This document shows, piece after piece, positions 63,980 through 64,000 of a stretch of 64,000 nt of DNA. The stretch comes from an uncultured Bacilli bacterium (GTDB lineage Bacteria > Bacillota_I > Bacilli_A > RF39 > UBA660): the NCBI GenBank assembly GCA_934100165.1, contig CAKOPN010000005.1, forward strand, positions 103,942 to 167,941, given 5' to 3'. A program made the translations under genes and the position numbers. Each line of letters begins with the position of its first letter. Position 1 is the first letter of the stretch. The notes beneath the pieces are model-generated. The model did not search any database, was not told where the DNA came from, and saw only the letters and a program-made list of their open reading frames with translations.

Positions 63980-64000
63980 GTGAAAAAAACAAAATTAAAG
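63980..64000 (+). CDS. Start of a gene after wall protein 2, cut by the window end
   Basis: GAGGGATGG is followed by GTG and six open codons (MKKTKLK). The position mirrors the 51883 gene after wall protein 1. Too short for any assignment. Confidence 0.4.

Overview
The window is AT-rich DNA, roughly 30% GC by eye, with strong Shine-Dalgarno sequences and many hairpin-plus-T-run terminators. Its gene content (ftsW, murB/C/G, ftsQ/divIB, relA-dtd, pyruvate phosphate dikinase, class B sortase, and a spoIIGA-sigE pair) points to a Gram-positive Bacillota, most likely an uncultured gut lineage of the Bacilli or Erysipelotrichia type descended from spore formers. UGA is a normal stop here: several genes end in TGA and all visible Trp codons in long ORFs are TGG. 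I saw no rRNA, tRNA or CRISPR array.

Layout. 1-9.7 kb: the end of a DUF1294 membrane protein, two unknown genes behind a near-consensus promoter, ftsW, a convergent class B sortase, then a 1278-residue unknown protein overlapping a gene for an aldehyde-dehydrogenase-like protein without its catalytic cysteine. 9.7-20 kb: ppdK, a PfkB sugar kinase, an Smr protein, and (from a consensus promoter inside smr) two large envelope proteins. 20-33.4 kb: a degenerate NodB-like protein, spoIIGA-sigE, murG-murB-divIB, a minus-strand block (anchored protein, YP-rich small protein, altered metallophosphoesterase, CPBP protease), murC, and comN-like/relA/dtd/AI-2E transporter. 33.4-46 kb: a methyltransferase, a leader-peptide attenuator before three GNAT acetyltransferases, a DHH-CBS pyrophosphatase, a metal permease, an rdgB-like gene broken by one TGA, a Ca2+-type P-ATPase with a start-codon hairpin, a 3'-truncated SpoVD/PBP2-like gene, and an aminotransferase plus a cytidylyltransferase-oxidoreductase fusion that look like headgroup activation for a surface polymer.

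46-64 kb is an accessory surface-protein region. It has two paralogous [small protein + large serine recombinase] pairs, two paralogous ~1250-residue wall proteins ending in NPxTGDN sorting signals (each followed by a hairpin and a small downstream gene), a decayed second sortase, a 7TM pseudokinase overlapping a NarL-type histidine kinase, a convergent LuxR-type response regulator, and an anchored InlB-repeat protein. The anchored protein and the second wall protein share an exact 30-bp element at the same distance from their -10 boxes, suggesting a local regulon.

The observations I rank highest are the three-segment attenuator at 34086-34260 with its acetyltransferase operon, the dual-kinase/surface-protein locus with its shared promoter element, and the repeated recombinase/surface-protein module. 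Protein families are assigned by recognising motifs in the translations; no searches were run.
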